The position numbers and the translations under genes are program-made. Shown here in pieces: positions 23,760 to 33,271 of a stretch of 64,000 nucleotides of DNA. The DNA comes from Clavibacter michiganensis (lineage in GTDB: Bacteria; Actinomycetota; Actinomycetes; Actinomycetales; Microbacteriaceae). The notes beneath the pieces are model-generated. The model searched no databases, was not told where the DNA came from, and saw nothing but the letters and a program-made list of their open reading frames with translations. The stretch spans positions 2,418,001 through 2,482,000 of the forward strand of contig NZ_JAFBBJ010000001.1 in NCBI RefSeq assembly GCF_016907085.1, in the 5' to 3' direction. Each line of letters starts with the position of its first letter. Within the stretch, counting starts at the first letter, position 1.

Positions 23760-25489
23760 CGTGCGTCCTCCCAATCCCGGATCCGGTGCCCGTCGCCGAG
23801 CTCCCTCCACCCGCCACCGGCGGCGTCGCGCCAGGTGGCCGTCACGTCCTCCACCCGCGGCAGCTCGGTGGCGCCCGGTTCGAGGGTCGCCGCGAGCAGC
23901 TGCCGCGTGTACGGGTGGTTCGGCCCGCGGAACACGCGCTCGGTCGGGCCGATCTCCACGATCCGCCCGCCGGTCATGACGGCCACGCGGTCCGCGACGC
24001 CGCGGACGACCGCGAGGTCGTGGCTGATGAAGAGGCAGCTGAGGCCCTTGTCGCGCTGCAGGGTGGCGAGGAGATCCAGGATCTCGGCCTGCACGCGCAC
24101 GTCGAGCGCGGTCGTGATCTCGTCCGCGATCACGAGCTGCGGCCCTGCCGCCAGCGCCCGGGCGATCCCGACGCGCTGCCGCTGGCCGCCCGAGAGCTGG
24201 CTCGGAAGCCGGGCGGCGAAGTCCGGCGACAGCCCGACCTCGGTGAGGATCTCTCCCACGCGCTCCGCGGACGCGCGGCCCGTGAAGAGCTTGAGTGGCC
24301 GGGCGATCGCCGCGCCGACGGTCCGCCGCGGGTTGAGCGAGGTGTCCGCGTTCTGGAACACGAGCTGCACCGCGCGCCGCAGCTCGGGCGCGCGGCCGGC
24401 GACCGCCGAGGTGAGGTCGCCGGAGACGCCGTCGCCCTGGAAGCGGAACGTGCCCGACTCGGTGGGCACGAGACCGGCGAGGGCGGTGGCGAGCGTGGTC
24501 TTGCCGCTTCCGGACTCGCCGACGACCGCGAGGGTCTCGCGCGGCGCGATGGTGAACGACACGTCGGACACCGCGGGCGGCAGGCTGCGGCCATACCGGA
24601 CGACGAGGCCGTCGGCGACGACCATCGGGGTCACCGCGTCGTCGGCGTCGGCCGGGGCGACCGGACCGGCGCCACCCGGGATCGCGGCGAGCAGCTCCCG
24701 CGTGTATGCGTGCTCGGGCGTCGCGAACAGCTCCGCGGTCGGCCGGTGCTCCACGATGACGCCATCGCGCATCACGGCGATCTCGTCGACCATCGTCGAG
24801 ACGACGCCGAGGTCGTGGCTGACGAGCAGCACCGCCATGCCGAGCTCGCGGGCGAGGTCGCGGATCAGGGTCAGCACCGCCGCCTGCGTCACGACGTCGA
24901 GGGCGGTCGTCGGCTCGTCGAGCACGAGCACGCGGGGGCGCGCGGCGACGGCCATCGCGATCGCGATGCGCTGCTGCTGCCCGCCGGAGAGCTGGTGCGG
25001 GTAGCGCCGCACGATGGTCGCGGGATCCGGCAGGCGCACGAGCCGGATCAGCTCCGCGACCCGCTCATCGTCGCTCGGCAGCCCGTGGCTCTCGAGCGCC
25101 TCGCGGAGCTGGCGGCCCACGCGCATCGAGGGCGTGAGCGCCTGGCCGGCGTTCTGCGCGACGACCGCGGCGGTGCCGCCGCGGAGCTCGCGCGTCGCGG
25201 CGGGCGAGAGCGCGAACACGTCCTGGCCGGCGACCTCGACGGATCCGCCGACGATGCGGGATCCGCGGCGCAGGTGCGCGAGCAGCGTCCGCGCGACGGT
25301 GGACTTGCCGCTGCCCGACTCCCCGACGAGCCCGAGCGCGCGTCCGGCGCGGATCTCGAAGCTCACGCCGCGCACGACGGGCACGTCGGTGCGCCCGGCC
25401 GCGTACGAGATGGCGAGGTCGGCGACGCGGACGACGGTGCCGAGCCGCACCTGTCCGGTGAGGGTGTCCTCGACGTTGCCGGGCATCAT
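23756..25489 (-). CDS. Dipeptide/oligopeptide-type ABC transporter ATP-binding protein, two fused ATPase domains
   Basis: 577 aa, a DppD-DppF fusion. The first domain has Walker A GLVGESGSGKST, signature LSGGQQQRIAIAMA and Walker B VLVLDEPTTALD; the second has VVGESGSGKTT, LSGGQRQRVGIARA and LVIADEITTALD, where the usual Pro after Glu is Ile. Each half ends in the HPYTRxLLAA segment typical of oligopeptide ATPases. The start is ATG 25489 (or the adjacent 25486), overlapping the permease stop. Confidence 0.93.
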   Translation of the reverse strand: MMPGNVEDTLTGQVRLGTVVRVADLAISYAAGRTDVPVVRGVSFEIRAGRALGLVGESGSGKSTVARTLLAHLRRGSRIVGGSVEVAGQDVFALSPAATRELRGGTAAVVAQNAGQALTPSMRVGRQLREALESHGLPSDDERVAELIRLVRLPDPATIVRRYPHQLSGGQQQRIAIAMAVAARPRVLVLDEPTTALDVVTQAAVLTLIRDLARELGMAVLLVSHDLGVVSTMVDEIAVMRDGVIVEHRPTAELFATPEHAYTRELLAAIPGGAGPVAPADADDAVTPMVVADGLVVRYGRSLPPAVSDVSFTIAPRETLAVVGESGSGKTTLATALAGLVPTESGTFRFQGDGVSGDLTSAVAGRAPELRRAVQLVFQNADTSLNPRRTVGAAIARPLKLFTGRASAERVGEILTEVGLSPDFAARLPSQLSGGQRQRVGIARALAAGPQLVIADEITTALDVRVQAEILDLLATLQRDKGLSCLFISHDLAVVRGVADRVAVMTGGRIVEIGPTERVFRGPNHPYTRQLLAATLEPGATELPRVEDVTATWRDAAGGGWRELGDGHRIRDWEDAR

Positions 25490-26367
25490 GCGATCCCCCT
25501 CTGGGCGCGGTCGACGCCGAGCGACTTGCTGAGCCCGTCGGCGCTGAGGTTGAGGCCGACCACGAGGGTCGCGAGCGCCACGATCGGCGCGAGCGTGCCG
25601 AGCGGCACGACCGTGAGGGCGGTGCGGTTCTCCTGCACCATGAGCCCCCAGTCGGGCGTCGGCGGGTTCGCGCCGAAGCCGAGGAAGGAGAGCGAGGAGA
25701 TCAGCAGCACGATCCACGAGGCGCGCATCGCGTACTCCACGAGCACGACGTCGAGCACGTTCGGGAGGATCTCGCGGAACACGATGCTCAGCGGCCGCTC
25801 GCCCCGGGCGCGTGCCGCCGTGACGTAGTCCTGCGTGATCACCGTCCGCGCGGCGCCACGCACCACGCGCGTGACGGCGGGCGCGTACACGACGGTCACC
25901 GCGAGCACGATGACCCCGAGACCGGATCCGAAGACCGTCACCACCACGAGCAGCGCGAGGATCGACGGCACGCTCAGCAGCGCGTCCACGATCCGCATCA
26001 CGACCTCGTCGAGCCAGCCCTCCGCGTACGCCGTGACGCAGCCGACGACCGTGCCGACGGCGACCGCGATCGTGGTCGCGAGGAAGGTGACGACGAGCGC
26101 ATACCGGCCGCCGTTGAGGACGCGGGAGAGCACGTCGCGGCCGTACTGGTCGGTGCCGAGCCAGTGCGCCCACGTCGTGCCGGAGAGCACGTCCGTCGAG
26201 TCGGTCGCGACGGGGTCGTGCCCGGCGATCCACGGCGCGAGCACCGCGAGCACGACGTGGATCGCGATGATCCCGAGCCCGACGGAGAGCGCCGTCGACG
26301 CTCGGAGCGGGGTGGTCCACCCGCGCAGGCGTCCGCCTCGGCGGGTGGGCAGGGGCGTCGCGGTCAT
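25486..26367 (-). CDS. DppC-type ABC transporter permease
   Basis: 293 aa with about six membrane helices. HWLGTDQYGRDVLSRVLNGGRYAL at the N terminus and the EAA loop DYVTAARARGERPLSIVFREILPNVLDVVLVE are diagnostic of the second permease of peptide/nickel-type importers. It overlaps the preceding permease gene by ATGA and the ATPase gene by a few bases. Confidence 0.93.
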   Translation of the reverse strand: MTATPLPTRRGGRLRGWTTPLRASTALSVGLGIIAIHVVLAVLAPWIAGHDPVATDSTDVLSGTTWAHWLGTDQYGRDVLSRVLNGGRYALVVTFLATTIAVAVGTVVGCVTAYAEGWLDEVVMRIVDALLSVPSILALLVVVTVFGSGLGVIVLAVTVVYAPAVTRVVRGAARTVITQDYVTAARARGERPLSIVFREILPNVLDVVLVEYAMRASWIVLLISSLSFLGFGANPPTPDWGLMVQENRTALTVVPLGTLAPIVALATLVVGLNLSADGLSKSLGVDRAQRGIA

Positions 26368-27383
26368 GCGCGGGCCTTCCGTCGGGTGCTGGGTCGGGCG
26401 GCGGATCGGGCGGGCCGGGTGCGGCGCGCGCTCTGCCGGGTGCGGAGCCGCGGATCCAGCGCGAGCGCGACGAGGTCGGCCGCGAGGTTGCAGACCACGT
26501 ACACGGCGGCGCTCAGCAGCGCGATGGCCTGGATCGTCGGCAGGTCGCGCGTGAAGACCGACTCGAGCATGAGCTTCCCCATGCCCGGGTAGTTGAAGAC
26601 GTTCTCGACCACGACGACGCCGCCGAGCAGCCACGCGACGTTGAGCGCGACCACGTTGAGCGTCGGCAGCAGCGCGCTCGGCACCGCGTGCCGCCACACC
26701 ACCTGACGCGTGGTGAGGCCCTTGAGCTCGGCCGTGGTGACGAACTCGGAGGCCATCACGTCGATGGTCGAGGAGCGCATGGTGCGCACGATGTAGGCGG
26801 CCATGGCGAGCGTCAGCACGATCACCGGCAGCCACACCGAGGGCAGCAGCTCGGCGACCGTGGCGTCGCTCCCGCGGAGGACCACCGCCGGGAAGACCGG
26901 GATCGTGATCGCGAACAGCAGCACGAGCACGGTGGCGACCATGAACTCGGGGACGCTCATCACGACGAGGCTCACGATGCTGATGACCGAGTCGCTCGTG
27001 CGGCCGCGGCGGACGCCCGCGATGACGCCGAGGGTGAGCGACAGCGTCACGCCGACGAGCATCGCCGGCACCGCGATGAGCATGCTGTTGCGGAAGGCGA
27101 CGAGCAGGGCCGGCGCGACCGGATCCCCGCTCACGAGCGAGGTGCCGAAGTCCCCGCGGGCGGCGCCGAGCAGCCAGTCGCCGTACCGCAGCCACACGTT
27201 CCGGTCGAGCCCGAGCGACTCGCGGAGGGTCGCGACGGCCTCGGGCGTCGCGTCCTGCCCGAGGAGCTGCTGCGCCACGTCGCCCGGCAGCAGCTGGATC
27301 GCGAGGAACACGAACAGCGACGCGAGCACGATCGTGAGGATCGCGGTGCCGAGGCGGCGCAGGACCTGCGCGGAGATGTTCAT
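26364..27383 (-). CDS. DppB-type ABC transporter permease
   Basis: 339 aa. RRLGTAILTIVLASLFVFLAIQLLPGD is the standard start; SLGLDRNVWLRYGDWL, GDFGTSLVSGDPV and the EAA loop EFVTTAELKGLTTRQVVWRHAVPSALLPTLNVV identify the DppB/OppB branch. A basic, Arg-rich 30-residue tail is unusual. The start overlaps the end of the substrate-binding protein gene (ATGA). Confidence 0.93.
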   Translation of the reverse strand: MNISAQVLRRLGTAILTIVLASLFVFLAIQLLPGDVAQQLLGQDATPEAVATLRESLGLDRNVWLRYGDWLLGAARGDFGTSLVSGDPVAPALLVAFRNSMLIAVPAMLVGVTLSLTLGVIAGVRRGRTSDSVISIVSLVVMSVPEFMVATVLVLLFAITIPVFPAVVLRGSDATVAELLPSVWLPVIVLTLAMAAYIVRTMRSSTIDVMASEFVTTAELKGLTTRQVVWRHAVPSALLPTLNVVALNVAWLLGGVVVVENVFNYPGMGKLMLESVFTRDLPTIQAIALLSAAVYVVCNLAADLVALALDPRLRTRQSARRTRPARSAARPSTRRKARA

Positions 27384-29026
27384 CGACGGAATCCGATCTG
27401 GAGGTGGTCGAACTCGAAGCCGAACTCGCGGTAGTTCACGACGTCGCGCGAGATGCCCACGAGCCGGTCGCCGAACATCGGGGTCATGTCGGCGCTGTCC
27501 TCCACGACGATCCGCTGGGCGTCCTGGTAGAGCATCCGCCGCTTCGCGTCGTCCATCGTGGCGCGGGCGTCGTCGAGGAGCGCGTCGAAGGTCGGGTTCG
27601 ACCACGCGCTCTCGTTGTAGGAGGAGCCGGTGCGGAAGATCTGGTTGAGCAGCTGGTCGATGGGCCGGCCGGTGAACCAGTAGCTCACCATCAGCGGCTT
27701 CTGCATCCAGATCTCCGTGTAGTAGGAGTCGGAGGAGGCGTTCGTCACCGTGAGGTCGATGCCGGCGGCCTTCACCTGGTCGCGGTAGGCGACCGCCATG
27801 GGCGTGAACACCGACTCGTAGCTCGAGGTGTGGATCGTCGTCCGGAGCCCCGGGACGCCCGCCTTCGCGAGCAGCGCCTTCGCCTGGTCGGGGTCGTAGG
27901 CGCGGTGGACGTCCACGAAGGCGGCGAGCGACGGCGGGACCGGGTTGTCCCAGCCGGCCGTGCCGGTGCCCTGCAGCGCGGTCGCGAGGATCTGGTCGGG
28001 GTCGTAGGCGAGCTTCATCGCCTGGCGCACGAGCGGATCCTGGAACTCGGCGCTCGTGGCGAGCATCGGGATCGTGTACCACTGCGCGTTCTCCACCCGC
28101 GCGACCGTGGCGCGGCTCGACGCGGAGACGACGCGGGCCGTGGCGAAGTCGAGGTTGGTCTGCGAGATGAGGTCGATCTGCCCGGCGAGCAGCGCGTTCA
28201 CCCGGGCCGTCGTGTCCTGGATGGAGGAGAAGTCGATGCCGTCGAGCACCGGCCGGCCGGCGAAGTGGTCCTCGAATGCCTCGACGCTGCCGGATCCCGC
28301 CGGGTGGAACGACGAGAGGCGGAACGGCCCCGTGCCGATGCCGGTGCTCCCGATGGTCGCGATCGCGTCGGCCGGCACGATGTAGCACTGGTACGCCGTG
28401 AGCAGCGACGGGAACTCGGCGTTGGGGGTCTTCAGCTGGAAGACGAGGGTGTGCGGATCCGGCGCCGACATGCTGCCCGGGTCGAGCATGTCGCCGAGCA
28501 CGCCGCCCTGCGGGGACGCCGTCGCGGGGTCGATGACGTGCTGGATCGAGGCGATCGCGTCGGCCGCCGTGAAGCGCGTGCCGTCGTGGAAGCGCACGTC
28601 GCGGCGGAGCCGGAAGGTCCAGGTGACGCCGTCGCCGCTCGCCGACCACTCCTCCGCGAGGTCGGGGATCGTCTCGCCCTTCTCGTCGAGCTTGACGAGC
28701 CGGTTGTAGAGGGCGCCCAGGTACTCGTACGCGGAGAGCGAGCTGGCGGAGTCGAGGGTCTCGGCGGCGGATGCGGCCGGCCGGGCGACGCGGAGGCGAC
28801 CGCCCCGCACGGGCGTGCCGGTCGCGGCGGCCTCCGGGATGGTCGTGCTGCTCGCGCCGGTGCTGCATCCGGTGAGGGCGAGCAGGCCGAGGCCGGCGAT
28901 CCCGGCGGTGCCCGCGAGGACGGCGCGGCGGCTCGGGGTGCGGGGTCGCTCGGGGCGGTCGGCGATGCGGATGGTGCGCGCGCTGGCGCCGGCGAGCGTG
29001 GTGCGGGTGGTGACGATCGATGGCAT
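27380..29026 (-). CDS. Extracellular solute-binding lipoprotein of a peptide-type ABC transporter (SBP family 5)
   Basis: 548 aa. After a 30-residue lead, SRRAVLAGTAGIAGLGLLALTGCS combines a twin arginine (33-34) with a lipobox Cys at 54, so export may use Tat before lipidation. The mature protein shows the family 5 pattern: LAEEWSASGDGVTWTFRLRR, VRFHDGTRFTAADAIASI and GTGPFRLSSF. Ligand unknown; the family binds peptides, sugars or nickel chelates, and downstream acyl-hydrolases hint at an acylated oligomer. First gene of a six-gene overlapping operon, GAGGAGG ten bases upstream of the ATG. Confidence 0.9.
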   Translation of the reverse strand: MPSIVTTRTTLAGASARTIRIADRPERPRTPSRRAVLAGTAGIAGLGLLALTGCSTGASSTTIPEAAATGTPVRGGRLRVARPAASAAETLDSASSLSAYEYLGALYNRLVKLDEKGETIPDLAEEWSASGDGVTWTFRLRRDVRFHDGTRFTAADAIASIQHVIDPATASPQGGVLGDMLDPGSMSAPDPHTLVFQLKTPNAEFPSLLTAYQCYIVPADAIATIGSTGIGTGPFRLSSFHPAGSGSVEAFEDHFAGRPVLDGIDFSSIQDTTARVNALLAGQIDLISQTNLDFATARVVSASSRATVARVENAQWYTIPMLATSAEFQDPLVRQAMKLAYDPDQILATALQGTGTAGWDNPVPPSLAAFVDVHRAYDPDQAKALLAKAGVPGLRTTIHTSSYESVFTPMAVAYRDQVKAAGIDLTVTNASSDSYYTEIWMQKPLMVSYWFTGRPIDQLLNQIFRTGSSYNESAWSNPTFDALLDDARATMDDAKRRMLYQDAQRIVVEDSADMTPMFGDRLVGISRDVVNYREFGFEFDHLQIGFRR

Positions 29027-29045
29027 CGGGACGGGCCCTCCTCGT

Positions 29046-29065
29046 TATCGTTCAGGTGAACGATA
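29046..29065. promoter_or_regulatory. Operator of the ABC/hydrolase operon
   Basis: TATCGTTCAGGTGAACGATA is a palindrome with perfect 9-bp arms and a 2-base centre, ending 20 bases upstream of the binding-protein start and directly before its ribosome site. It fits a TetR-dimer site; the TetR encoded at the operon's far end (21037-21702) is the likely binder. Confidence 0.8.
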
Positions 29066-29126
29066 GGGGAGATGCGGGCCCCTGGCGAATGCGGGGGCGC
29101 GGCGCGAGCCTCGCGCTCCGCTCCTG

Positions 29127-29726
29127 TCAGTCCTCGCCGACGTCCGCGCCGGCGCCCGTCGTCGCGGTGCGGTGCCGTCGATGAGGGAAACCGAACGCTG
29201 TCAGGAGGAGCAGCGCAGCGAACGCCCCGCTGGCCGCCGCCGTGACCGCGCCGGGATCGTCAGGGATGCTCACGCAGAGACCTCCGATCGCGATGAGGAA
29301 CACGGCCGCGAGGACGAGGGGGGATCGCCGGGCATCCCGGAGGCCATGGAGGTGGGGCTCTCGTCCAGGAGATGGCGCTCCCGCCGACGCGCGTGCTTCA
29401 CGCGTGTCGAGGATGATCGACAGGCATGCTGCGGTCCCCGTGGTGATCAGCACCGCCGCCACGTCATCGCGTCGGACGAAGGCGATCACGCCCGCGACGG
29501 CGAGGATCAGGGGGTGCAGCTCGAGGTAGACGGTGGACCTTCCCGGCCCCGGAGTCGCGGCACCCCGCCCTCGTCGGCGTTCTCGCGTGCTGACGAGGAA
29601 GGACGCGAGATACCAGCACGCACCGAGGGCCATGACGCGGGACACCGTCTCCGACATGACGAGGCCCAGCGTCGCCGTCGTCGCGAGCGTCAGGTAGTAG
29701 AGGATGCGGGATGGCGTCGACCTCAT
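29127..29726 (-). CDS. Membrane protein, unknown
   Basis: 199 aa from ATG 29726 (MRSTPSRILYYLTL); the open frame extends upstream but that part is basic and low-complexity. About six hydrophobic stretches are visible, including ILYYLTLATTATLGLVMS, LHPLILAVAGVIAFVRR, SPLVLAAVFLIAIGGLCVSI and AASGAFAALLLLTAFGF. Ribosome site weak (GGAG). No family recognised; no close neighbours suggest a partner. Confidence 0.55.
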   Translation of the reverse strand: MRSTPSRILYYLTLATTATLGLVMSETVSRVMALGACWYLASFLVSTRERRRGRGAATPGPGRSTVYLELHPLILAVAGVIAFVRRDDVAAVLITTGTAACLSIILDTREARASAGAPSPGREPHLHGLRDARRSPLVLAAVFLIAIGGLCVSIPDDPGAVTAAASGAFAALLLLTAFGFPHRRHRTATTGAGADVGED

Positions 29727-29913
29727 GCGCGATTCGCGTGCTCCGTCCACGCGAAGCCGCCTCCGCCGCCGATGCGCGTCTGGTGGCAGGCGGCGAAGGA
29801 TCGGCGGATGGGCATGGGGTTTCCGTTCGTCGGGGATGCCGGTCGGCATCGCCCGCATGCTAGGACACGGATGATCGGGTCACGGAAGATCGCTCCACAG
29901 GGGGGTGCGTCCC

Positions 29914-31902
29914 TCAGCTCACGTGCACATCCGGCCGCCTGGCCCGCACCGGCTCGGCCCGCCGCAGCACCTCGCGCGTGACCGGGGCGACCTCGCCCGT
30001 GCCCGTCACGAGGAAGCGGAGGAGGTTGCCGACGGGCGACCCTTCCGTCCACTCGAAGTAGACGCCCGGCTTCACTCCCGTGAGGTCGCGCACCGCGAGG
30101 AGCACCGCGGCGATCGTGTTGGGGACGTTGCCGCTCGTGACCTGGAGCACGCGGAAGCCGCAGCGCACGATGCCGCGCACCACGAGGTCCTCCTCGAACT
30201 CGGACGAGTCGCCCGGGGTCACCTCGAGGAAGATCACGGGGGCCCGGGCCGGGATCCCGCTGTCGCGGCGCTCGTCGCTCGCCTTGCGGCGGTACTCGGC
30301 GATGCGCTCCTCCTCGGTCAGGGCCTCGTCGGGCTCGTCCGGCTCGTGGGCGATGATGCTCACCGCCCCGTAGTCCTCCGCATCCTCGATGACGAAGGCG
30401 CGCGCCTGCTCGTCCATCGTGAGCGAGGTCGCGCGCAGCTGGAACGAGCGCTGCACGCGGCTCACGATCGAGACCACGAGGATCCCGAGGATGAACAGCG
30501 CCGCGATCCGCACGCCGTCCGGCCGCTCGATCACGTTGACGACGGTCGTGTACGCGAACACCGTCGCGATGACCGCGAAGCCGATCGTGCGCTTCCGCTG
30601 CCCGGCCTTCCTCGCCGAGAGCGTCACCGCGACCGAGGCCGAGGTGATCAGCACGAGCACGCCGGTCGCGTAGGCGCCGGCCTGCGCGTCCACGTCGGCC
30701 TGGAACACGAGCGTCACGATCACGGCGATGGCCGTGAACACGAGCACGAGCGGGCGGACAGCCGCGGCCCAGTGCGGCGCCATGCCGTAGCGCGGCAGGT
30801 AGCGCGGCACGATGTTGAGGAGCCCGGCCATCGCGGAGGCGCCCGCGAACCAGAGGATGCAGATCGTGCTGATGTCGTAGAGGGTCCCGAAGCCGTCGCC
30901 GAGGAACTGGTGCGCGAGGTACGCGAGCGCGCGGCCGCTGGCCTTGCCGCCGTCCTGGAACTCGGCCTGCGGGATCAGCAGCGTCGTCACGAAGCTCGAC
31001 GTGATGAGGAACGCGCTCATGATGAGCGCCGCGGTCGCGAGCAGCCGCTTCGTGCCGTGGATCCGCGCCCGCGGCACCCCGTCAGCGTCGTCCTCGCCGC
31101 GCACCTGCGGCATCACCGCGACGCCCGTCTCGAAGCCGGAGAGGCCGAGCGCGAGCTTCGGGAAGACGATGAGCGCGATGCCCACCATCACGAGCGGGTT
31201 GCCGTGCTGCGCCGTGAGGGCGAGCCACCAGTCGTCGATCACCTGCAGGTTGCCGGCGACGTGGAAGAGGGAGACGACGATCACGATCGCGTTGAGCAGG
31301 AGGAATGCGCCCACGAGCACGACCGCGATGGAGATCGCCTCCTTGAAGCCGCGCAGGAACACGAACGCGAGCGCGGCCAGCAGCACCAGGGTCAGCAGCA
31401 CCTCGTTGCCCTGGAACCAGTCCGGGGCGAACGGGTTCTCGACGGCGTGCGCGGTCGCGTCCGCCGCCGACAGCGTGATGGTGATGAGGAAGTCGGTCGC
31501 CGCGAACCCGAGCAGCACGAGCACGAAGAGCTTGCCGCCCCACCAGGGGAGGAGGCGCTCGAGCATGGCGATGGATCCCTCGCCGCGGGGGCTCTCGCGC
31601 GCCACCCGCCGGTAGACGGGCAGGGCGCCGAGCAGCGTCAGGAGGATGAGGACGAGCGTCGCGAGCGGCGACAGGAGCCCCGCCGCGACCGCCGCGATGG
31701 CGGGCTGGTAGCCGAGCGTGGAGAAGTAGTCGACGCCCGTGAGGCACATGACACGCCACCACGAGTGCGTCTTCTCGACGGTCTCGGCGTGCGGGCCGGG
31801 GTGCGCGCCGGACGCGCCGGGCAGGCCGTCGAGCAGCCACGCGGTGATCCCGTCGCGGGCGCGCCGCTGCTCGGGCGCGCGCAGCAGCTTCGGCGCGCTC
31901 AC
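29914..31902 (-). CDS. APC-superfamily amino acid/cation permease with C-terminal cytoplasmic domain
   Basis: 662 aa from GTG 31902. The membrane part starts [38 protein letters not shown], a typical APC helix 1 with an unwound Gly-rich section, and has about 12 helices to residue 500. A cytoplasmic domain of about 150 residues follows ([41 protein letters not shown] onward). Similar proteins serve as potassium or amino acid importers; the choice is open. The GTG overlaps the stop of a 22-codon upstream reading frame (GTGA) and has no strong ribosome site of its own, so expression probably depends on that leader. Confidence 0.82.
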   Translation of the reverse strand: MSAPKLLRAPEQRRARDGITAWLLDGLPGASGAHPGPHAETVEKTHSWWRVMCLTGVDYFSTLGYQPAIAAVAAGLLSPLATLVLILLTLLGALPVYRRVARESPRGEGSIAMLERLLPWWGGKLFVLVLLGFAATDFLITITLSAADATAHAVENPFAPDWFQGNEVLLTLVLLAALAFVFLRGFKEAISIAVVLVGAFLLLNAIVIVVSLFHVAGNLQVIDDWWLALTAQHGNPLVMVGIALIVFPKLALGLSGFETGVAVMPQVRGEDDADGVPRARIHGTKRLLATAALIMSAFLITSSFVTTLLIPQAEFQDGGKASGRALAYLAHQFLGDGFGTLYDISTICILWFAGASAMAGLLNIVPRYLPRYGMAPHWAAAVRPLVLVFTAIAVIVTLVFQADVDAQAGAYATGVLVLITSASVAVTLSARKAGQRKRTIGFAVIATVFAYTTVVNVIERPDGVRIAALFILGILVVSIVSRVQRSFQLRATSLTMDEQARAFVIEDAEDYGAVSIIAHEPDEPDEALTEEERIAEYRRKASDERRDSGIPARAPVIFLEVTPGDSSEFEEDLVVRGIVRCGFRVLQVTSGNVPNTIAAVLLAVRDLTGVKPGVYFEWTEGSPVGNLLRFLVTGTGEVAPVTREVLRRAEPVRARRPDVHVS

Positions 31903-31967
31903 GAGCGGGCCGCCGAGTCGGCGGTGCGGAGCGGGGACGTCATCTGACCGTGATCCGGGCAGTGCAC
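31899..31967 (-). CDS. Upstream leader ORF of the APC permease
   Basis: 22 codons, GTG 31967 to TGA 31901-31899, with an excellent AGGAGG seven bases upstream. The peptide begins [18 protein letters not shown]. Its stop overlaps the permease GTG start by GTGA, so ribosomes finishing the leader would reinitiate on the permease. Peptide sequence itself looks non-conserved; the element is probably a translational coupler or attenuation device. Confidence 0.5.
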   Translation of the reverse strand: MHCPDHGQMTSPLRTADSAARS

Positions 31968-31988
31968 GGGTGATCCTCCTGAGGCGGC

Positions 31989-32028
31989 GCCGGGACCCCG
32001 TCTCGCGGATGCGACGGTCGGGCCCGGC
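31989..32028 (-). promoter_or_regulatory. Nested hairpin in the APC permease leader
   Basis: Outer arms GCCGGG (31989-31994) and CCCGGC (32023-32028) enclose inner arms CCGTC (31998-32002) and GACGG (32013-32017). The structure would form 20-60 bases upstream of the leader ORF on the minus-strand transcript. I could not match it to the c-di-AMP (ydaO) riboswitch consensus. Confidence 0.4.
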
Positions 32029-32029
32029 A

Positions 32030-32332
32030 ACATCGTCGGCCCATCGTGCCACTTCCGGGCGGGAGGCGGGTGGGCGTGGAGGGTGCGGTCATGCGGGGGA
32101 CGGTTCGCGGATGGTCAGTGGGTCGCTGCACCCGCGTGCGAGGACCGCGACGCCGTCCAGAGATCCGCCGACTGAGAGCTTGTAAGTACACGCCACGAGG
32201 ATCGGAGCTCGGAAAGGTGCCCCCAAGCCTCGGTCTCATGCGCGCCCTTCGCCTGGTGAAACAAGGGCTCCATTGGGTGGGATCCGTCGCCAGACGCGGC
32301 TGGTCGACTCCTAGATCGGGCCGTCTAGATTC
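32030..32332. other. Intergenic stretch without a recognisable gene
   Basis: About 300 bases upstream of the APC leader and downstream of the low-GC gene. Open frames here (for example a plus-strand one across 32046-32336) have no ribosome site, biased composition or family features. Base composition shifts toward AT from about 32290, marking the edge of the foreign gene. No tRNA or obvious attachment repeat is seen. Confidence 0.5.
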
Positions 32333-33271
32333 CTAGGGGCCGGGGTGTCGAGGTGAGGGCCACTCGATTGTGGCGCCAGCGGTGCGAATTGCATCGACGA
32401 TCAGTCGAGTCAGAATGAAGGTTTGATCAGGATCGTCTGCGCCGAGGAGTTCATTGTAGTGGTCAAGCGCTTCGCGTACCAATTGGCGTTGCGCCGTATA
32501 GGTAGTGGGCCATGGTTGGCTTGCAATAGTTGCGCTTAAGCTCGAAACCATCTCCCATCTTGGTTGAGTTCGAAGGGTTTGCTGATGGTCGCTACTGAAG
32601 ATAGCCTTTGTGATTACTGCTTGAAGTGGTTTGGTCGAAGCTGCCTCAATCGAGGTGACGACGGAGTCCAAAACGCGCCAGGCTCTACGCGGTGAGGAGT
32701 AGCTTCGTCGGCGCCCAGGCACCTGCGCGGTGGCGCGAAGGATTGTGAATCCTTCTTTCGTGCGTCTCCCTGGGGCAAGGAGTAGCCAAGGATCTACCAA
32801 AATGCTAATGCGGGAATAGGGCTCGAGGCGGAAGCTGTCTACACTGCTGACAAATCGGTTGGGCTCGAAGTCTGTAAGTTCGTACGGGGGAAGCCCGAAG
32901 TGATGCCATTGTCGCCTGAAGCGGCGACGGGCGTCGCTGCGCTTGGCTACTTGTATCGACGTGACGGTGATCGCTAAGCGGCCGACATTCTCGAGAACAA
33001 TCTCGGCAAGGTCGACCGCCGTGCCTCTATTGGCACTTTCATTTAATTCGCGAGCTCGTTTTGTTCGGTAGGGCCACTCTCCCGAGTCGACTGAGTGAAC
33101 AATGCCACCGAATGGGTCATGGAGTAAGGGTCTCAGTGTGACGCGGACACGACCGCCGTCAAGGTAGCGGGATAGCAGCTGTGCAGAGAGAGCAAATACG
33201 GACAAGATCAGAGCTGCCATTGCGACCGGGTCTAGGCCGCTGTCTGCAGAAGCGTGGTGCGTGAGGTGCAT
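32333..33271 (-). CDS. Low-GC orphan protein with one N-terminal membrane helix
   Basis: 312 aa, unknown family. One hydrophobic helix (VAMAALILSVFALSAQLLSRYL, about residues 16-37) precedes a soluble, Arg/Ser-rich domain containing GTAVDLAEIVLENVGRLAIT, a beta-strand-like VRVTLRPLLHDPFGG region and a helical C terminus (EALDHYNELLGADDPDQTFILTRLIVDAI). Codon use is far more AT-tolerant than its neighbours (frequent att, tta, aaa), and the flanking gaps share that composition to about 33480. Acquired horizontally is the straightforward reading; no integrase or partner gene accompanies it. Confidence 0.65.
   Translation of the reverse strand: MHLTHHASADSGLDPVAMAALILSVFALSAQLLSRYLDGGRVRVTLRPLLHDPFGGIVHSVDSGEWPYRTKRARELNESANRGTAVDLAEIVLENVGRLAITVTSIQVAKRSDARRRFRRQWHHFGLPPYELTDFEPNRFVSSVDSFRLEPYSRISILVDPWLLLAPGRRTKEGFTILRATAQVPGRRRSYSSPRRAWRVLDSVVTSIEAASTKPLQAVITKAIFSSDHQQTLRTQPRWEMVSSLSATIASQPWPTTYTAQRQLVREALDHYNELLGADDPDQTFILTRLIVDAIRTAGATIEWPSPRHPGP

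Noticed and set aside
22041..25004. Nearly 1000-codon open frame on the plus strand opposite the ABC and CocE genes
   Set aside because: It is antisense to strongly supported genes; its translation is Arg/Ala/Gly/Val-rich low-complexity sequence without domains, an effect of high GC content in the third codon position.
31968..32100. c-di-AMP (ydaO) riboswitch before the APC permease
   Set aside because: I searched for its conserved core and could not align it; only generic hairpins are present.
32300..32332. tRNA-like T-arm (GGTCGACTCC) near the edge of the low-GC gene
   Set aside because: No complementary stems, no acceptor arm or anticodon loop could be folded around it, so it is not a tRNA or evident integration site.
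32046..32336. 96-codon plus-strand open frame
   Set aside because: No ribosome site, Arg-rich mixed composition, and it spans the composition break; no family features.
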